From the NCBI GenBank assembly GCA_023387245.1, contig JAEWIH010000096.1, positions 1 through 11,895 on the forward strand: a DNA stretch of 11,895 nucleotides, read 5' to 3'. Both the position numbers and the translations under genes were made by a program. The notes under the pieces were generated by a model. The model was not told the origin of the DNA. It saw only the letters and a program-made list of their open reading frames with translations, and did no database searches. This document shows positions 1-8,024 of this stretch, piece after piece (the first letter of the stretch is position 1; every line of letters starts with the position of its first letter). This DNA comes from Bacillota bacterium (GTDB lineage: Bacteria > Bacillota_I > Bacilli_A > Erysipelotrichales > Erysipelotrichaceae).

Positions 1-1141
1 TTTTTTGGCCAGTATATTTCATAGTAGCAACAACTTGATCTAAACTAACTCTATTTAATTTAACATTACTAATAGTATTTGCCATTAAACAAGAATCAAT
101 TGCTCTTAAAGCAGCAGCACTATTGCGTTCAATACAAGGAATTATTACATAACCAGCAACTGGATCACACGTTAATCCTAAATGATGTTCCATAGCAATT
201 TCAGCCGCATATTCAATTTTATCAATATCATAACTAGATAAGCTCATAATCATAGCAGCCCCCATAGCACAAGCAGCACCAACTTCTGCCTGACATCCTC
301 CTTCTGCACCCGAAACTGTCGCATTAGTTTTAATTACATTACCAATAACCCCAGCAATCATTAAACCATCAATTAATTTATTAATATCAATCCCTTTATC
401 ATAATAGTAATAATATAATAATGAAGCCATAACTCCAGCAGATCCACATGTTGGAGCAGTAACGACTTGTCCTAAAGTCGCATTTTCTTCCATAGTAGCA
501 TAAGCATAAGCCATAACTTTTATTCTATCTTTTTCACTATCAATAGTATTTTCTACTTGGTTATAGATTTTTGCTGCTACACGCGGCATATTTAGCGGTC
601 CAAGCAAATAGCCGCTAGTATTTAAACCTTTACTAACTGAATTAATCATCGCATGAAAAATATCAGTTAAATGTTTGCGAATATTTGGTTCATAATATAA
701 AACATAATCAACTAAACTAAAACCTTTTTCTAAACAAAAATCTTTAATCTCCGCAAAAGAAGTTTGCGGATAAATCTTTTTTTGAAAATCAAAACTTTGA
801 TTTAATATTTTAATTGAACCACCACCAATAGAATAAACAACCCATTCTTCTAATTCTTTTTGACAATTATCAAATCCTTTAATAATTAAACCATTTGGAA
901 AAGGATATTGCCATTCTAATTTAAAAAAAACATCACAATTTATTGGTTTAGCACACAATTTAATAGCATGATCAGTAAAATGACCTTTGCCGGTCAATGA
1001 CAACGAGCCATATAAAAAAACTTGTAAATAATTAGTTTGAGGATATTTTTCTAAATACAATTTAACTGCTCTTTGAGGAGCAATAGTATGTGAACTACTA
1101 GGCCCAGAGCCTACTTTAAACATTTCTTTAAGACTTTCCAT
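1..1141 (-). CDS. sdaA: L-serine dehydratase (L-serine ammonia-lyase), iron-sulfur-dependent, single chain; 3' end cut by window edge
   Basis: The enzyme deaminates L-serine to pyruvate and ammonia in the cytoplasm using a [4Fe-4S] cluster. I read 380 uninterrupted codons to the window edge. The N-terminus MESLKEMFKVGSGPSSSHT matches the start of E. coli-type single-chain SdaA, which fixes the ATG at 1141 over the internal Met7. Further signatures are YGSLSLTGKGHFTDHA (about 44-59), YSIGGGS (103-109) and TAPTCGSAG (228-236). Three cysteines, C282, C324 and C335, have the same spacing (42 and 11) as the family's cluster ligands, in EGGCQAEVG and GLTCDPVAG...IPCIERN. Both the N-terminal beta-like and the C-terminal alpha-like domains are in one chain. 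About 15-20 residues are probably missing at the C-terminus, giving near 400 aa, shorter than the 454 of E. coli. The gene overlaps the end of holA by 14 bp and is probably translated from the same message; its Shine-Dalgarno site (AGG) is weak. The function is secure; cotranscription is inferred. Confidence 0.95.
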   Translation of the reverse strand, partial: MESLKEMFKVGSGPSSSHTIAPQRAVKLYLEKYPQTNYLQVFLYGSLSLTGKGHFTDHAIKLCAKPINCDVFFKLEWQYPFPNGLIIKGFDNCQKELEEWVVYSIGGGSIKILNQSFDFQKKIYPQTSFAEIKDFCLEKGFSLVDYVLYYEPNIRKHLTDIFHAMINSVSKGLNTSGYLLGPLNMPRVAAKIYNQVENTIDSEKDRIKVMAYAYATMEENATLGQVVTAPTCGSAGVMASLLYYYYYDKGIDINKLIDGLMIAGVIGNVIKTNATVSGAEGGCQAEVGAACAMGAAMIMSLSSYDIDKIEYAAEIAMEHHLGLTCDPVAGYVIIPCIERNSAAALRAIDSCLMANTISNVKLNRVSLDQVVATMKYTGQK

Positions 1142-2060
1142 AAATACCTAACCCTAACATTAATTTTTCAAAAGCTAATTTTTTATCTAATCGCCCATTT
1201 TTCACTAAAAAATCAACTTTTTTTATTAACATAATCCATTTTTTACATTTATTTATATTAAAATTCAAAACCATTTTATTAGATAAAAACCAATAATATT
1301 TATCACTAATATTCAAATTTAAACAAATATCTTTTTGATTAAAACCCGCTTTTTGTAATAACAAAACTTGAAATAAAGTATTAATTTTTTTCGCAATCAA
1401 ATAAATCACTCCATAATACTCTTGCTTATTTTTATTAAAGTAATAAATACTACTTAATATTTTATCAACATTACTATCAATAATATGTTGACTTAAATCT
1501 AAAAAATTAATTTCACTATTATCATCTAAACATAATTTAGCTAAATCTAAATCTATCGATTGTTCATACAATACTAATTTAGACTTAACTTGATTTAAAT
1601 GATTATAATCTTTAATATTATCCTCAAAATAATTTAGAGCACTATTATCAATTTTAATATTATTTTCATCACAGAAATTAATTATTTGGCTTTTAAAATC
1701 ATTATTTTCTTTATTTAAATTAACAACTTCAACATTATTAGCCAGTCTCTTATACCATTTTAATTTAGTATCTATTTTTTCATTAAAATAAAAAATAATT
1801 ATTTTATCATTACTATCGTGATTTAGAATTATATCTTGTTGATTATTATCAACTTTATTAATTATTTGATTAATATTATTAATGATAATTATTTTATTAC
1901 TATTAAATATATCAAAGCTGATTAGAGTTTCGATTAATAAATCAACATCATTTTTCGATTTCAAAAAATCGTATTTTTCAATATTATCTATATTAAAATT
2001 TTGGCTAGATAACCATTGTTCAAAGGCAAAAACGTCATCCGCAAATACTATTTTCTTCAT
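1128..2060 (-). CDS. holA: DNA polymerase III, delta subunit
   Basis: HolA is the clamp-loader subunit that opens the beta sliding clamp at the replication fork. The 310-aa product is divergent and very rich in Asn, Ile and Lys, so the call rests on the overall pattern and on position. It has the family N-terminus (MKKIVFADDVFAFEQWL), a hydrophobic strand in a Walker-B-like position (KIIIINNINQIIN, about 56-68) with no recognisable Walker A, an all-helical second half, and a basic C-terminal helix (LVKNGRLDKKLAFEKLMLGL) typical of the delta family. Its place directly after comEC is the classic comEA-comEC-holA arrangement of Bacillota. Usual length is about 330-345 aa. The start is preceded by no Shine-Dalgarno sequence. 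A TATAAT box 6 bases before the ATG raises the possibility of a leaderless transcript. The stop is TAA and the end overlaps sdaA by 14 bp. Confidence 0.88.
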   Translation of the reverse strand: MKKIVFADDVFAFEQWLSSQNFNIDNIEKYDFLKSKNDVDLLIETLISFDIFNSNKIIIINNINQIINKVDNNQQDIILNHDSNDKIIIFYFNEKIDTKLKWYKRLANNVEVVNLNKENNDFKSQIINFCDENNIKIDNSALNYFEDNIKDYNHLNQVKSKLVLYEQSIDLDLAKLCLDDNSEINFLDLSQHIIDSNVDKILSSIYYFNKNKQEYYGVIYLIAKKINTLFQVLLLQKAGFNQKDICLNLNISDKYYWFLSNKMVLNFNINKCKKWIMLIKKVDFLVKNGRLDKKLAFEKLMLGLGIYGKS

Positions 2061-2066
2061 GCGATA

Positions 2067-2072
2067 ATTATA
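2067..2072 (-). promoter_or_regulatory. Possible internal promoter (-10 box) for a leaderless holA transcript
   Basis: The 48-bp gap between comEC and holA holds a perfect TATAAT on the minus strand, ending six bases before the holA ATG. Transcription started at the usual distance would begin at or next to the A of the start codon. The gap has no Shine-Dalgarno sequence, which fits a leaderless message. There is no good -35 hexamer at 17 bp (ATTTAA), and TATAAT occurs by chance in A+T-rich DNA, so this is tentative. Confidence 0.35.
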
Positions 2073-2108
2073 TCATTTTTATAATAAATTTAAATATAAA
2101 CTTTTTAA

Positions 2109-3893
2109 TTATTTTCTAAATATAAATTTATAGCGATTAGTAAAAAAATGTAATCCATTACCTCTAAATTCTAATACAATATCATTATCTAAATATGTTT
2201 CTAATGTCATAATTTCTAAATCTAGTAATGTTTTCTTAGTTTCAAAATGAGGATGATTATATACTTTAGGATCACTACTAATTATCCCAAAACAATCTCT
2301 ATTACACATTTCAGATAAAAATACTTTATCTGAAGATGTTTTAGAACCATGATGCCCTAGCTTTATAATATCCACTTTTTGACTAAATTCATCTAAAATA
2401 TCACGCTCAACTTCTTTACTAGCATCACCTAAAAATAACAATTTAAAATCATTAATTTTATTATAAATAATTATTGAATTATCATTATCATTATTATATG
2501 TCTTATTCATTAACAAGTAATCAAATTCAAATATTTTAGGTTTTTTTACTTCATTTTTATTAGATGCATAGTATTCAACTTTATAATCACTAAGTAAATT
2601 AAAAACATTACCATTATGATCATTATCATTATGAGTAGTAATTAACTGATTTATTTTATAAATACCATATTTATCTAAAACCTGTTTTAAATCTCGATAT
2701 GCACTAGGCTTTCCTGTATCTAGTAAAATCACTTCTTCCAAATACGGACTTATAAATAACTGACTATCTCCTTGTCCAACATTAATAAAAATTATTCTAG
2801 TATATGGATAAAAATATATTAAACTATACCCTGCTAAAAATAAAAACATAATTATGATTATTTTTTTAAAATTAAATCTACTAATAACAATGAGTAAAAC
2901 TATTAAAACATTAATATATATCGATAATTGACCTTTCAAATTGATTACATATAAATTACTACTAAAAATATCAAAATCAAAACCAATCCATGCTAACCAA
3001 AAATAAATACCACTAATATATTTAAAAAAATTATATCCAAATAAAGTAACAATATTTACGTTCATTAAATAGTAACTTTGCAATAACCAGCTTAAAATGA
3101 TTCTTTTAAGCTTAATATATTTTTTATCAAAAGATATAAATGATACTAAACGCATAATAAATGGATATATAAAGGCTAATTGTTCAATTGCTGTTGGAAA
3201 AATAAATAAAATTATGATCATTTCAATAAATATTGATTGCTTATATTTTTTAAAGCACATAGTTAATATTTTTCTAAGCAAAATGAATCGATAGCCAAAA
3301 ATAATTAATAAAAAAGTAATTAATACTATTTCGATATATTTAGTAATGTTTTGATTAAATTTTTTATTTAAAATACTAATTAATACATAAAAACCGCCAG
3401 ATATAAATATGCCACTACTTAAAATAAACCTAAAATAAATATTAACATCTCTAAATCCTTTATAATATAATTGTTTAGCAATTAAAGGTAAATTACTAAT
3501 CCATTGATATAAAAATGCATGAAAATCACTAAAATAAACATTTTTAATATTACTAAATTTAACAATCCCTACTAAACCATCAATATTATCAAAACTTTCT
3601 ACTAAATGATAATTGGCACTAAATACCTGGCCAATTTTTAGATCATCCAATTTACAAAAAGCTCTAGATACTAAATTAGCACATAAATTATCACTAACCT
3701 TTATCCATAAAGAATTCAAAATATTAATATCTATCAATACTCTAACAAAAAATAATCCGCCTATTATACATAATATTAGTTTTTCCCATTTTCTAATCGG
3801 TAATAATAAAAATAAAATTAAGACGATAAATCCCCAAAATATATTTTTAATAGTAATTAGTAATAAAATTAATAATAAAAATACTATAGACAT
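2109..3893 (-). CDS. comEC: ComEC/Rec2-type DNA uptake channel with C-terminal metallo-beta-lactamase domain
   Basis: ComEC forms the inner-membrane channel through which single-stranded DNA enters during natural transformation. The 594-aa product has two N-terminal helices (about 1-31 and 37-56), a reduced soluble segment (60-135) where the OB-fold domain normally sits, then the helix-rich competence domain (about 155-360). The metallo-beta-lactamase domain runs from about 366 to the end: FINVGQGDSQ (369-378), LLDTG (390-394), the metal motif THNDNDHNG (420-428), LGDASKEVERDIL (488-500) and KLGHHGSKTSS (511-521). The HxDxDH motif is intact, so the putative nuclease domain could bind metal. 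Typical ComEC is 700-770 aa; the shortening lies mainly in the N-terminal and membrane parts. The start is supported by AAGGATGAT six to eight bases upstream. The gene overlaps comEA by 10 bp. No other competence genes (comG pilus, comF, dprA) are in the window, so working transformation cannot be claimed. Confidence 0.95.
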   Translation of the reverse strand: MSIVFLLLILLLITIKNIFWGFIVLILFLLLPIRKWEKLILCIIGGLFFVRVLIDINILNSLWIKVSDNLCANLVSRAFCKLDDLKIGQVFSANYHLVESFDNIDGLVGIVKFSNIKNVYFSDFHAFLYQWISNLPLIAKQLYYKGFRDVNIYFRFILSSGIFISGGFYVLISILNKKFNQNITKYIEIVLITFLLIIFGYRFILLRKILTMCFKKYKQSIFIEMIIILFIFPTAIEQLAFIYPFIMRLVSFISFDKKYIKLKRIILSWLLQSYYLMNVNIVTLFGYNFFKYISGIYFWLAWIGFDFDIFSSNLYVINLKGQLSIYINVLIVLLIVISRFNFKKIIIIMFLFLAGYSLIYFYPYTRIIFINVGQGDSQLFISPYLEEVILLDTGKPSAYRDLKQVLDKYGIYKINQLITTHNDNDHNGNVFNLLSDYKVEYYASNKNEVKKPKIFEFDYLLMNKTYNNDNDNSIIIYNKINDFKLLFLGDASKEVERDILDEFSQKVDIIKLGHHGSKTSSDKVFLSEMCNRDCFGIISSDPKVYNHPHFETKKTLLDLEIMTLETYLDNDIVLEFRGNGLHFFTNRYKFIFRK

Positions 3894-4345
3894 ATATCAT
3901 CCTTAATTTTATTAAATTTATTTGGTCCAATAGTTTTAACTAATAATAAATCTTCTTTTACATAAAAATGACGTTTATTTCTAAATTCAATTATTAACTG
4001 TGCACTTTTTTCGCCAATTCCATTTAATTTAATTAATTCTTCTACACTAGCACTATTAATATTGATACACTTTTTTTCTTTTATATTTAAAACTATTTTT
4101 TCATTATCTATTAATGTTTTATTTTTATCCAATTTATCAAAATCAACATCATGATCAATAATATTTATTAAATTAATTATTTCTCTAACTTTAGTTCTAA
4201 TGGGAACTAATAAATTTTGTTCTTTATCTTTATAATTAACATATACATTAATTTTTTTAGGTAATAAATCTAAATTAGTATACTGAACTGGATTAATATA
4301 TAAAAATAAAAAAATAATGAATACTAAACAAGTAATTAATTTCAT
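3884..4345 (-). CDS. comEA: ComEA-family competence protein, membrane-anchored helix-hairpin-helix DNA-binding protein
   Basis: ComEA binds incoming double-stranded DNA at the outer face of the membrane and passes it to ComEC. The 153-aa product starts with an uncleaved signal anchor (about residues 3-18), followed by an SLBB-like segment (about 31-89, beginning INVYVNYKD) and a C-terminal helix-hairpin-helix pair (about 93-153). The second part carries ININSASVEELIKLNGIG (94-111), EFRNKRHF and VKTIGPNKFNKIKD, with the Gly-Ile-Gly hairpin and the basic DNA-contact region expected of the family. Length and layout are normal for the short Gram-positive form. The start at 4345 has AGAGG five bases upstream. 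The stop is TAG, and the end overlaps comEC by 10 bp, so the two are probably translationally coupled. Confidence 0.93.
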   Translation of the reverse strand: MKLITCLVFIIFLFLYINPVQYTNLDLLPKKINVYVNYKDKEQNLLVPIRTKVREIINLINIIDHDVDFDKLDKNKTLIDNEKIVLNIKEKKCININSASVEELIKLNGIGEKSAQLIIEFRNKRHFYVKEDLLLVKTIGPNKFNKIKDDICL

Positions 4346-4386
4346 AATACCTCTTATTTATAGTATTCATTATTTTAAAAATATTA

Positions 4387-6225
4387 CTAAAAATTCTCTG
4401 GTTTTTCTAATAAAAAGTAAATACAAGCAAATGGAGCAATTCTAATATTTAAATATTGATTAAAATTATGCATATTACCTTCATGAGTAAATAAAGGTTC
4501 AAAATTACACATATTACATCCATTATAAATATCTTTTTCAGAATTAATAAGTTCTATATATTCACCAGCATATGGAACCCCTATTTTATAATCTTCATAT
4601 GAGATTGGTGTCATATTTAAAATACAAACAATAACAAAATCCTCATCCTCTCTTACAAAAGAAAATATTGATTGTGAATTGTTGTTTGGATCTATCCAAT
4701 AAAATCCCCGACTATCATAATCATAACAATATAAACATGAATAATATTTATAAATTAAATTTAGATCTCTAAAATATCTTAAATAAGCACTATGAATTGG
4801 ATATTCTAATAATTCAAAATCAACTGCTCTAGACTCAGACCATTCATTAAAACTACCAATTTCATTGCCCATAAAATTCAGCTTTTTACCTGGATGAGCA
4901 AACATATAGCCCATTAAATTTCTTAATTGAGAAAATTTTTGATCATAATTTCCCCATAATTTATTAATAATCGAACCTTTCATGTGCACAACTTCATCAT
5001 GACTAAAAGGTAATAAGAAACGATCAGAATAATAATATAGCATTGAAAAAGTAATTAATTGATGATGAAAAGATCTATGAATTGGATCTAATTTATAATA
5101 TCTCAATGTATCATTCATCCAACCTAAATCCCACTTATAATCAAACCCTAAACCATATTCAAACGTCGGCTTAGTTACACCAGAAAAATCACTAGAATCT
5201 TCAGCAATTAACATAACATTAGGAAATTTTGAAGACAAATAATAATTACTTCTTCTTAAAAAATCTAAAGCTCCTTCATTTTCACCGCGATTTTTATTAC
5301 CATCCCAATGTAATAAATGAGCAATAGCATCAAATCTTAAACCATCAATATGAAACATATCGCACCAGAAAGCAAAACTTGACATTAAAAAGCTTCTAAC
5401 ACATTCATCCCATAAATTAAAATTTAAAGTACCCCAATTATTGTTAGCATCATGTTCATTAGGATATTCAAATACTGGTTGTCCATCAAAATATGATAAT
5501 CCATGACTATCTTTAACAAAATGAGCAGGAACAACATCTAAAATAACTCCAATATTATTTTGATGACAAACATCAATAAAATATTTTAATTCATCAGGAG
5601 TACCATATCGAGAAGTAACCGCATAATAGCCAGTAGCTTGATATCCCCAAGAACCATCAAATGGATGTTCATTAATTGGCATTAATTCAATATGCGTAAA
5701 ACCATTATCTTTAACATAAGGAATTAAATCATTAATCCATTGATCTAGAGTCAACCATTCACCTTGATAATTACGGCGCCATGAACCTAAATGGCATTCA
5801 TAAATACTCATCGGCTTGTCAAAATTTTTATCACGAATTTTCATCCATTTTTTATCATTCCACTTATATTTTTTTAAATTATAAGTGATCGAAGAAGTTT
5901 TAGGTCTAAGTTCGGAAAAATAACCAAAAGGATCAGACTTTTCAATCCAATTACCATCAGCAGTCTGAATCGAATATTTATATAATGCATATTGTTTAAC
6001 ATTAGCAATAAAAATTTTCCAAACACCACGATCATCAATTTTTTTTAACCAATGACGATTACCATCCCAATCATTAAAACTACCTTTAACTTGAACATTC
6101 ATTGCATGAGGAGCATATACAACAAACTCTACCCCATTCCTAACAAAATGAGCTCCAAAAAATTTATACGCCTCAATACAATGCCCTTTAAAAAAATCAT
6201 CTATCAATGAATTAAAATCTATCAT
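4387..6225 (-). CDS. glgB: 1,4-alpha-glucan (glycogen) branching enzyme, GH13
   Basis: The enzyme cuts alpha-1,4 glucan chains and re-attaches the piece through an alpha-1,6 bond, branching glycogen. The 612-aa product has an N-terminal CBM48 module (about 15-112, with VVYAPHAMNVQVKGSFNDW), a GH13 (alpha/beta)8 barrel (about 135-480) and a C-terminal beta domain (about 500-606). All four conserved GH13 regions are present: DVVPAHF (230-236), DGLRFDAIAH (294-303, nucleophile D299), LIAEDSS (339-345, acid/base E342) and LPFSHDEVVH (405-414, D410). It lacks the additional N1 module of longer branching enzymes, consistent with a length of 612 against 630-730. The start has a near-perfect Shine-Dalgarno site (AAAGGTGAT). 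The ATG overlaps the pgm stop as ATGA, so the two genes are coupled. No glgC, glgA or glgP is visible here. Confidence 0.96.
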   Translation of the reverse strand: MIDFNSLIDDFFKGHCIEAYKFFGAHFVRNGVEFVVYAPHAMNVQVKGSFNDWDGNRHWLKKIDDRGVWKIFIANVKQYALYKYSIQTADGNWIEKSDPFGYFSELRPKTSSITYNLKKYKWNDKKWMKIRDKNFDKPMSIYECHLGSWRRNYQGEWLTLDQWINDLIPYVKDNGFTHIELMPINEHPFDGSWGYQATGYYAVTSRYGTPDELKYFIDVCHQNNIGVILDVVPAHFVKDSHGLSYFDGQPVFEYPNEHDANNNWGTLNFNLWDECVRSFLMSSFAFWCDMFHIDGLRFDAIAHLLHWDGNKNRGENEGALDFLRRSNYYLSSKFPNVMLIAEDSSDFSGVTKPTFEYGLGFDYKWDLGWMNDTLRYYKLDPIHRSFHHQLITFSMLYYYSDRFLLPFSHDEVVHMKGSIINKLWGNYDQKFSQLRNLMGYMFAHPGKKLNFMGNEIGSFNEWSESRAVDFELLEYPIHSAYLRYFRDLNLIYKYYSCLYCYDYDSRGFYWIDPNNNSQSIFSFVREDEDFVIVCILNMTPISYEDYKIGVPYAGEYIELINSEKDIYNGCNMCNFEPLFTHEGNMHNFNQYLNIRIAPFACIYFLLEKPENF

Positions 6226-7901
6226 AAAATCACCTTTAATCTATTATCAACATCTTTTTTCATATTTAATAATTTTTGATCAGCTAAATTAGCATCACTA
6301 GCAATAATTCCATAATAAAATTTACACTTTGGTTCTGTACCTGATGGTCTAATAGCTAACCAACTACCATCTTCTAAATAAAATTTTAAAACATCAGAAA
6401 TCGGAAACTCTAACTTTAAAACTTGATTATTTACATACGATTTAGCTATCGAATAATCATCATATTTAGTAACTTTAAAACCATTTAATTCACTAAATGG
6501 ACATTCTCTTAATGAAGTCATAATCTTTTTCATTTTATCTAAACCATCAATACCACTCAAAGTCAAAGAAACAGTTTCTTCAAGATGATAACCTATTTTA
6601 TCAAATATATTATTTAAAACATCAATTAATGATAATCCTTGCGATTTATAATAACAAGCCGCTTCAGCAAGCATTAAACATGCTTGTAATGCATCTTTAT
6701 CACGAACAAAATCTTGTAATAAATATCCATAAGATTCTTCATAACCCATTATAAATTTTTTGTCATTAGCTTTTTCAATTTTTTCACCAATAAACTTAAA
6801 TCCAGTCAATGTTTTTTCACAGTCTATACCATATAGTCTAGCAACTTTTTCACCAGCATCACTAGTAACAATAGTATTATAAATAATTCCATTATTAGGC
6901 AAAATATTGTTTTCTTTTAAAGAGGATAATATGTATTCTAATAAAATATTACCTCCTTGATTACCAGTTAAATAGTGATAAGAGGAATTATGTTTAACAA
7001 CAATCCCCATTCTATCAGCATCAGGATCTGTGGATAAGACAATATCAGCATCAACTTCTTTTGCTAGTTCAATAGCTTTATTAAAAGCCTTTTTATCTTC
7101 TGGATTTGGGGATAATGTATTAGTAAAATTTGGATCAGGCATTATTTGATCTTTAACTAAGACAACTTGATAACCAGCTGTTTTTAAAATATTATATAAC
7201 AACGGATAAGCGCTACCGTGTTGAGGAGTAAATACAATTTTTAAATTTGATGTATTTAAATTTGAACGCAATCTTATACTTAATATTGCATCCATATAAG
7301 CTTTATCAATTTCATCATCAACAAAATGAATTAAAGATTTTTGATGATCATTAATACTAAAATCAACATCTAATTCATTTTCTATTTCATTAACATAATT
7401 AATGACTTTAGTAATTTTATCAGGCGTTAATTGACAACCCGTTTTATCATATACTTTATAGCCATTATATTCTTTAGGATTATGAGAAGCAGTAATAACA
7501 ATACCGCCACTAGCATTCAAATATCTAATAGCAAAGCTTAATTCTGGAGTAGGCCTTAAACTAGAAAATATATAAGTTTCAATTCCGAATTTAGCATTTA
7601 CTTGAGCACAAATTAAAGCAAACTCTTTTGAACAGTGGCGATTATCGTAAGCAATAACAACTTTAGGAACTTGATCATTTAAACTTAAAATATATTTAGC
7701 ATAGCCACAATTAGCCCTAGCAATAGTATAAATATTGATTCTATTTGGGCCAACGCCCATCAATCCCCGCATACCAGCTGTCCCAAATTCTAAACTCGCA
7801 CCAAAACATTCTTTTAATTCTGAATCAGATAATAAATCTAATTGGGCTTTTAATTCTGGAACAAGATTACTGGCATTTTTCCATCTATTTAAACTGTCCA
7901 T
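6222..7901 (-). CDS. pgcA: Alpha-phosphoglucomutase (PgcA/YhxB-type phosphohexomutase)
   Basis: It interconverts glucose 1-phosphate and glucose 6-phosphate, linking glycogen or surface-sugar synthesis to glycolysis. All four family loops are present (numbered from the upstream ATG at 7907): the phosphoserine loop TASHNPKEYNGYKVY (139-153, catalytic S141), the metal loop DPDADR (294-299), the sugar-specificity loop GYEESYGYL (388-396) and the phosphate-binding loop RPSGTEPK (520-527). Length (559-561 aa) is normal. Two in-frame ATGs compete. The one at 7907 lies only two bases after the AGAGG site, whereas the one at 7901 (MDSLNRWK) has eight-base spacing, so I chose 7901. This is the first gene of the minus-strand run, just downstream of an extended -10 promoter and the permease terminator. 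It ends in TGA within the start of glgB. Phosphomannomutase activity is possible in this superfamily, but the length and GYEES loop favour glucose. Confidence 0.94.
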   Translation of the reverse strand: MDSLNRWKNASNLVPELKAQLDLLSDSELKECFGASLEFGTAGMRGLMGVGPNRINIYTIARANCGYAKYILSLNDQVPKVVIAYDNRHCSKEFALICAQVNAKFGIETYIFSSLRPTPELSFAIRYLNASGGIVITASHNPKEYNGYKVYDKTGCQLTPDKITKVINYVNEIENELDVDFSINDHQKSLIHFVDDEIDKAYMDAILSIRLRSNLNTSNLKIVFTPQHGSAYPLLYNILKTAGYQVVLVKDQIMPDPNFTNTLSPNPEDKKAFNKAIELAKEVDADIVLSTDPDADRMGIVVKHNSSYHYLTGNQGGNILLEYILSSLKENNILPNNGIIYNTIVTSDAGEKVARLYGIDCEKTLTGFKFIGEKIEKANDKKFIMGYEESYGYLLQDFVRDKDALQACLMLAEAACYYKSQGLSLIDVLNNIFDKIGYHLEETVSLTLSGIDGLDKMKKIMTSLRECPFSELNGFKVTKYDDYSIAKSYVNNQVLKLEFPISDVLKFYLEDGSWLAIRPSGTEPKCKFYYGIIASDANLADQKLLNMKKDVDNRLKVIL

Positions 7902-7924
7902 ATTCATTACCTCTTCTTTACTAA

Positions 7925-7933
7925 ATTATAACA
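7925..7933 (-). promoter_or_regulatory. Extended -10 promoter of the pgm-glgB-comEA-comEC-holA-sdaA run
   Basis: TGTTATAAT is a full extended -10 element on the minus strand, between the permease terminator and pgm. Start of transcription would fall near 7918, leaving a leader of about 10-17 bases that contains the AGAGG ribosome site (7911-7915). No strong -35 is seen at 16-18 bp, as is common with extended -10 promoters. Confidence 0.65.
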
Positions 7934-7971
7934 AATTTTTTAATAATTTAATAATTAAAATAAGCTCGATC

Positions 7972-7998
7972 AAAAAAAGGAAGCTTTAGTGCTTCCTT
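7972..7998 (-). terminator. Rho-independent terminator of the purine permease gene
   Basis: On the minus strand a perfect 8-bp stem (AAGGAAGC at 7998-7991, GCTTCCTT at 7984-7977) with a six-base loop (ACTAAA) runs straight into a run of seven T. It lies 27 bp past the permease stop and separates that unit from pgm. Confidence 0.92.
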
Positions 7999-8024
7999 AA
8001 AATATATAATCTAAACTTATAGTA

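Noticed and set aside
3097-3906. Plus-strand open frames opposite comEC
   Set aside because: They are by-products of the coding frame on the minus strand, with no start signals.
4346-4386. TATAAA-containing promoter in front of comEA
   Set aside because: A start at the usual distance would fall inside or after the AGAGG ribosome site, and no -35 is present.
7735-7989. Plus-strand 84-codon frame covering the pgm start and the terminator
   Set aside because: It runs across the pgm promoter and the permease terminator and lacks a ribosome site.
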